Source: Aphelenchoides besseyi (lineage: Eukaryota > Nematoda > Chromadorea > Rhabditida > Aphelenchoididae). Taken from it: 64,000 bases of DNA. Of this stretch, positions 61,413-64,000 are shown in pieces; within the stretch, counting starts at the first letter, position 1; the number at the start of each line of letters is the position of its first letter. A program made the translations under genes and the position numbers. The DNA lies in the NCBI GenBank assembly GCA_024699855.1, contig JAMPIQ010000003.1, positions 7,006,001 through 7,070,000 of the forward strand. The letters run 5' to 3'. The notes beneath the pieces were generated by a model. That model made no database searches and was not told where the DNA came from. It saw nothing but the letters and a program-made list of their open reading frames with translations.

Positions 61413-63221
61413 TCAGCTGTTGCACGGTCGACCGGATTTAAAACATCTGCACCGATTTGATTGGCAACCAGTAAGACATGAGCAATGAAGAAAACCTTGA
61501 GTACCAGTAGCTGATTGTGATCCAACAGCAGCACGAAACGAGCGATGAGTTGAAACAGGAACATCACTAACGGACAAGAATTGTTGAACTGTGGGATCAA
61601 TCTGATTACGAGAATATAATTGCGGCAAGCGACCATTTTTTGTTCTCAAAGTGTACAAATCACTTTCCTCATTGTGCTCGATTACAACGGCCATAAGATT
61701 TCTCGGTCCGGTTTGGTGGCGATCAACAGAAGCGATCTTAATCAAAACAGTTGTTCCAACAGTAACTCTTGCAAATCTAAAAAGAGAATAAGACCATGAA
61801 AAACAATTACATTTACTTACCGACGATTAGAAGATCGTAACATTCGTTCGGCTTGATTTTCCGTGGCACGTAACACATGTTGACGAATCTCAGTTCGACT
61901 TTCTTCGAGAATTTGGTCGTTGATCCATTCCGGAACCAGATCTGGTATAATTTCATCTCCACTTTCATCGACAATTGGACGGTTTTCATTTTGTTTGTTT
62001 GCTTCAATCACTTCCATTCTCAAATCGCCAGCATTTTCGTCTGCATCTGAAGAAATGTTGAAAAGAAGTGGAGGTGGAGTTGGATCAACACCTGAAAGTG
62101 AACTTCATAGAAATTAAAATTGATTTAAATCTTACCAAAAAGAGCTCGATAAGGAGTCATCTTTATTCCTGAATGATATCGAGTGTTTTTTTGGAATTGA
62201 ACGGTTGGAAGAACAGAAATCCATTGAGTTGAATCACGTTCAGCCAATGAAGCAGCGATCATATCTTCAATATCGCGATTTGCTCGCTCGACCAATCCTT
62301 GAGATTCTGTGTGTCGTGGTTTGCCATGAACACAACGAGATCCCCATTCAGCAGCTATTTGTTCGATCTTTTCATTTTTAAACTCCCGACCGTTATCAGT
62401 ATGAAGAAGTTTAGGGACACCAAAGATTGAGAAGATTGATAAAAGTTCTTCTTTGACAGCATCAGCAGTTTTGTTTTTTTATCGCGCGAAGATTCACGAA
62501 TTTGGAATGATGATCAATAAATATGAGTAAATAACGGAAATCTCCGTCCGGCTAAAACGCTAAAATAATAAAACAAGTAAAAAGAATTAAAATTACTTTG
62601 GATGTAAAGTCAATGAGATCACATTGAGCACGATCATTAAACTGTTTTTCGACCATCGGTTTCACAATGACCCCGCGTTTGATTTTTCCTTGTTTCAACT
62701 TGCAAAATTGGCAGCAACTTAAAAAAGCCAAAACCACGTCGCTGAAACAATGAAAAATTGAAGAAACGATTTAGTTAACTTACTTGCTTAAACCACCATA
62801 ACCTTGACTTTTGATTTCCTTCAGCATAATGTTTCGTCCGGCGTGTCCTTTTTCAACGTGTATTGACCACAAAATTCCGAAACATTTGTCTTGGCGAACA
62901 ACAAGAAGGTCTTTACGAAAAAATTTGTATTTGCGTCCAATTTGTTTGCGCTTGTACCTAGAAAGTGTTAGGATTTTCATCAATGATAAAATAAGATACA
63001 AACCGTTTAATCACATTGTAATCTTCAATGTCTTCAGTTGCAACACCTTCTCCTTTCCGTTTCAAGATTTGCAGCTTGTTCTTGTAATCCTCAATTGTTT
63101 TGACACCACACGACTTAGCATTTTGAATGAAAGTGTTGAGAAGTGGTTCAAAACGAGTTGCCGTTTCTAGACGATTAACTTCTTGAGGGTCGTTTGTAAT
63201 GTCATCAGCCGATGTGTCCAT
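61413..63221 (-). pseudogene. Ginger-like integrase/transposase, frameshifted
   Basis: ATG at 63221 (MDTSADDITNDPQEVNRLET). An H2C2 zinc-binding domain (HVEKGHAG ... CCQFCK) is followed by the integrase core: first Asp in QCDLIDF, second in LLHTDNGREFKNEKI, Glu in SQGLVERANRDIED. Then come RALFG, an acidic linker and a C-terminal Cys motif (HCSCLTGCQSNRCRCFKSGR, then PCNS, stop near 61413). This is the architecture of KRBA2/SCAND3-like Ginger proteins. Between the first and second Asp, a run of seven A (minus strand, near 62474) is one base too long: the frame hits TGA soon after, while removing one A keeps the frame open through HTDNG. So this copy is probably inactive, unless the run is a sequencing error. 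Confidence 0.75.
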
Positions 63222-63444
63222 AATCTAAAATTGAATAACTGCAATTTGAAAACCAAATTTGAGATTAAAACATACCAATCCTTAAAGTCAAAATTGAAAC
63301 AACAAAATGAAAAAACAAGAAAAAATCATCAGAAATAGTAATTGTGCGGCCATCTTTCCGCTTGCAGTCATTGTAAAGACGGGATTTCAAATCAAGTTTT
63401 TTGTCCAATTTTTTAATTATGTTCAATTGCATTGTTTAACAATG

Positions 63445-63553
63445 GTTTACTAGTAATTTAAACTAAAACTAGAGATTTAAGGTAGAAATGTGTAATTTCA
63501 CAATTGTGCCGGCATTTTTACAAAAATGCCGATTCGACAATAATGCCGTAACA
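63445..63553 (-). repeat. Right terminal inverted repeat
   Basis: 109 bp, the reverse complement of 61121-61229, ending in AATGCCGTAACA. The same palindromic core is present. Confidence 0.9.
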
Positions 63554-63600
63554 TATACAATAACATACCGAAAAAATGCACCTTTTGCGGTCGTTCAAAA

Positions 63601-63677
63601 GTCAACATTTTTTGGCCGAGTGGTGAGTGCGCCGGATTTTTGGCGCCGGGAGTCGAAAGTTCGATCCCGCCCGCTGA
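63601..63677 (+). repeat. tRNA-derived SINE-like head
   Basis: Contains an A box (TGGCCGAGTGG) and a B box (AGTTCGATCCC) at tRNA spacing, a GCGCC..GGCGC anticodon-like stem with a T-rich loop, and partial acceptor pairing (GTCA/TGAC). The stems are too degenerate for a functional tRNA. The unrelated sequence following it suggests a SINE or a decayed tRNA pseudogene. Confidence 0.5.
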
Positions 63678-63750
63678 CATTTGAATTTTATGGTTGTGCG
63701 CAGTGGGGGAATTGATTGTTTTAGTGTATGGCCGAGTAGTTTTTTGGTTT

Positions 63751-63810
63751 TATTCGATTCTTATAGTGTATATTCAATTCTTACAGCCTATATTCGGTTC
63801 TTACAGTGTA
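63751..63810 (+). repeat. 20-bp tandem repeat, three units
   Basis: Units at 63751, 63771 and 63791 follow TATTC(G/A)(A/G)TTCTTA(T/C)AG(T/C)(G/C)TA with 1-4 differences. They may be the 3' tail repeat of the preceding SINE-like element. Confidence 0.75.
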
Positions 63811-64000
63811 TTATAGTAAACATATCGCTACTTTACGGTTCATAATTTGAATATCGATACTTTCGCATATTTCTTTATATCTAAATGGACAAAGAAAGTA
63901 CTGCCGTGAAGTTTGAACTTTGAGGTTGTTGTGTTGAAGGTTGTCGATTGAAGGTTGGTATTGTGATGATCAACGAACTGAGGTTTGGGTTCGCTACTTA

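Larger units (their letters stand above)
61121..63553 (-). mobile_element. Ginger-like DNA transposon with 109-bp TIRs
   Basis: Terminal inverted repeats 61121-61229 and 63445-63553 match almost perfectly over 109 bp and begin TGTTACGGCATTATTG, fitting the TGTNR ends of Ginger elements. The single gene inside encodes an integrase-type transposase with no gag or reverse transcriptase, so this is a cut-and-paste element. Flanking bases are GATA on the left and TATA on the right, so a target-site duplication is at best imperfect. High TIR identity points to recent activity. Confidence 0.82.

Noticed and set aside
63601..63677. Functional tRNA gene
   Set aside because: A and B boxes are present but acceptor, anticodon and T stems are degenerate; kept only as SINE-like.

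Overview
The window looks like animal nuclear DNA, most probably from a nematode. Genes are compact and multi-exon. Introns are very short (about 40-60 nt, GT..TTTCAG or TTTAG), apart from two kilobase-scale introns in one gene. The gene set is metazoan (LAR-type receptor phosphatase, EGFR-like ectodomain, NEK, GSK-3-like and ABCF proteins, an Ariadne E3 ligase, an SLC7 transporter), and the class-2 'LIPS'-type lipase is typical of nematodes. I cannot name the species.

Layout. Positions 1-4860 and 55866-60872 are a direct segmental duplication about 56 kb apart and nearly identical (about twenty substitutions and a few indels by eye). Each copy holds the 5' end of a 'DPNYQTLAG' repeat-protein gene, an initiator tRNA-Met, a secreted EGFR-like ectodomain gene without kinase, and a single-pass membrane protein gene. 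The EGFR-like gene is frameshifted in copy A (left) and open in copy B (right). The membrane-protein gene differs between copies by a 149-bp length change at its 5' end. Between the copies, positions 5.3-24.7 kb are one minus-strand LAR receptor tyrosine phosphatase gene (3 Ig, about 7 FnIII, TM, D1, D2). Its two big introns carry plausible alternative first exons, one with a clear signal peptide. Positions 24.7-32.0 kb hold no gene I can support.

From 32 to 54 kb genes are dense. Plus strand: divergent GSK-3-like kinase, divergent ionotropic glutamate receptor, Gly/Tyr-rich membrane protein, class-2 lipase, Ariadne RBR ligase. Minus strand: unknown protein, NEK6/7-like kinase, ABCF3, LAT-type amino-acid transporter (MITE in one intron), membrane-anchored coiled-coil protein, acid lipase, retropepsin-like protein, a small protein, and the complete DPNYQTLAG repeat gene. 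The right end (61.1-63.6 kb) is a Ginger-like DNA transposon with 109-bp terminal inverted repeats and a frameshifted integrase, followed by a tRNA-derived (SINE-like) sequence and a 20-bp tandem repeat.

All exon joins were worked out by hand from splice signals, phase and protein-family expectations. Start codons and 5' ends are the least certain part.
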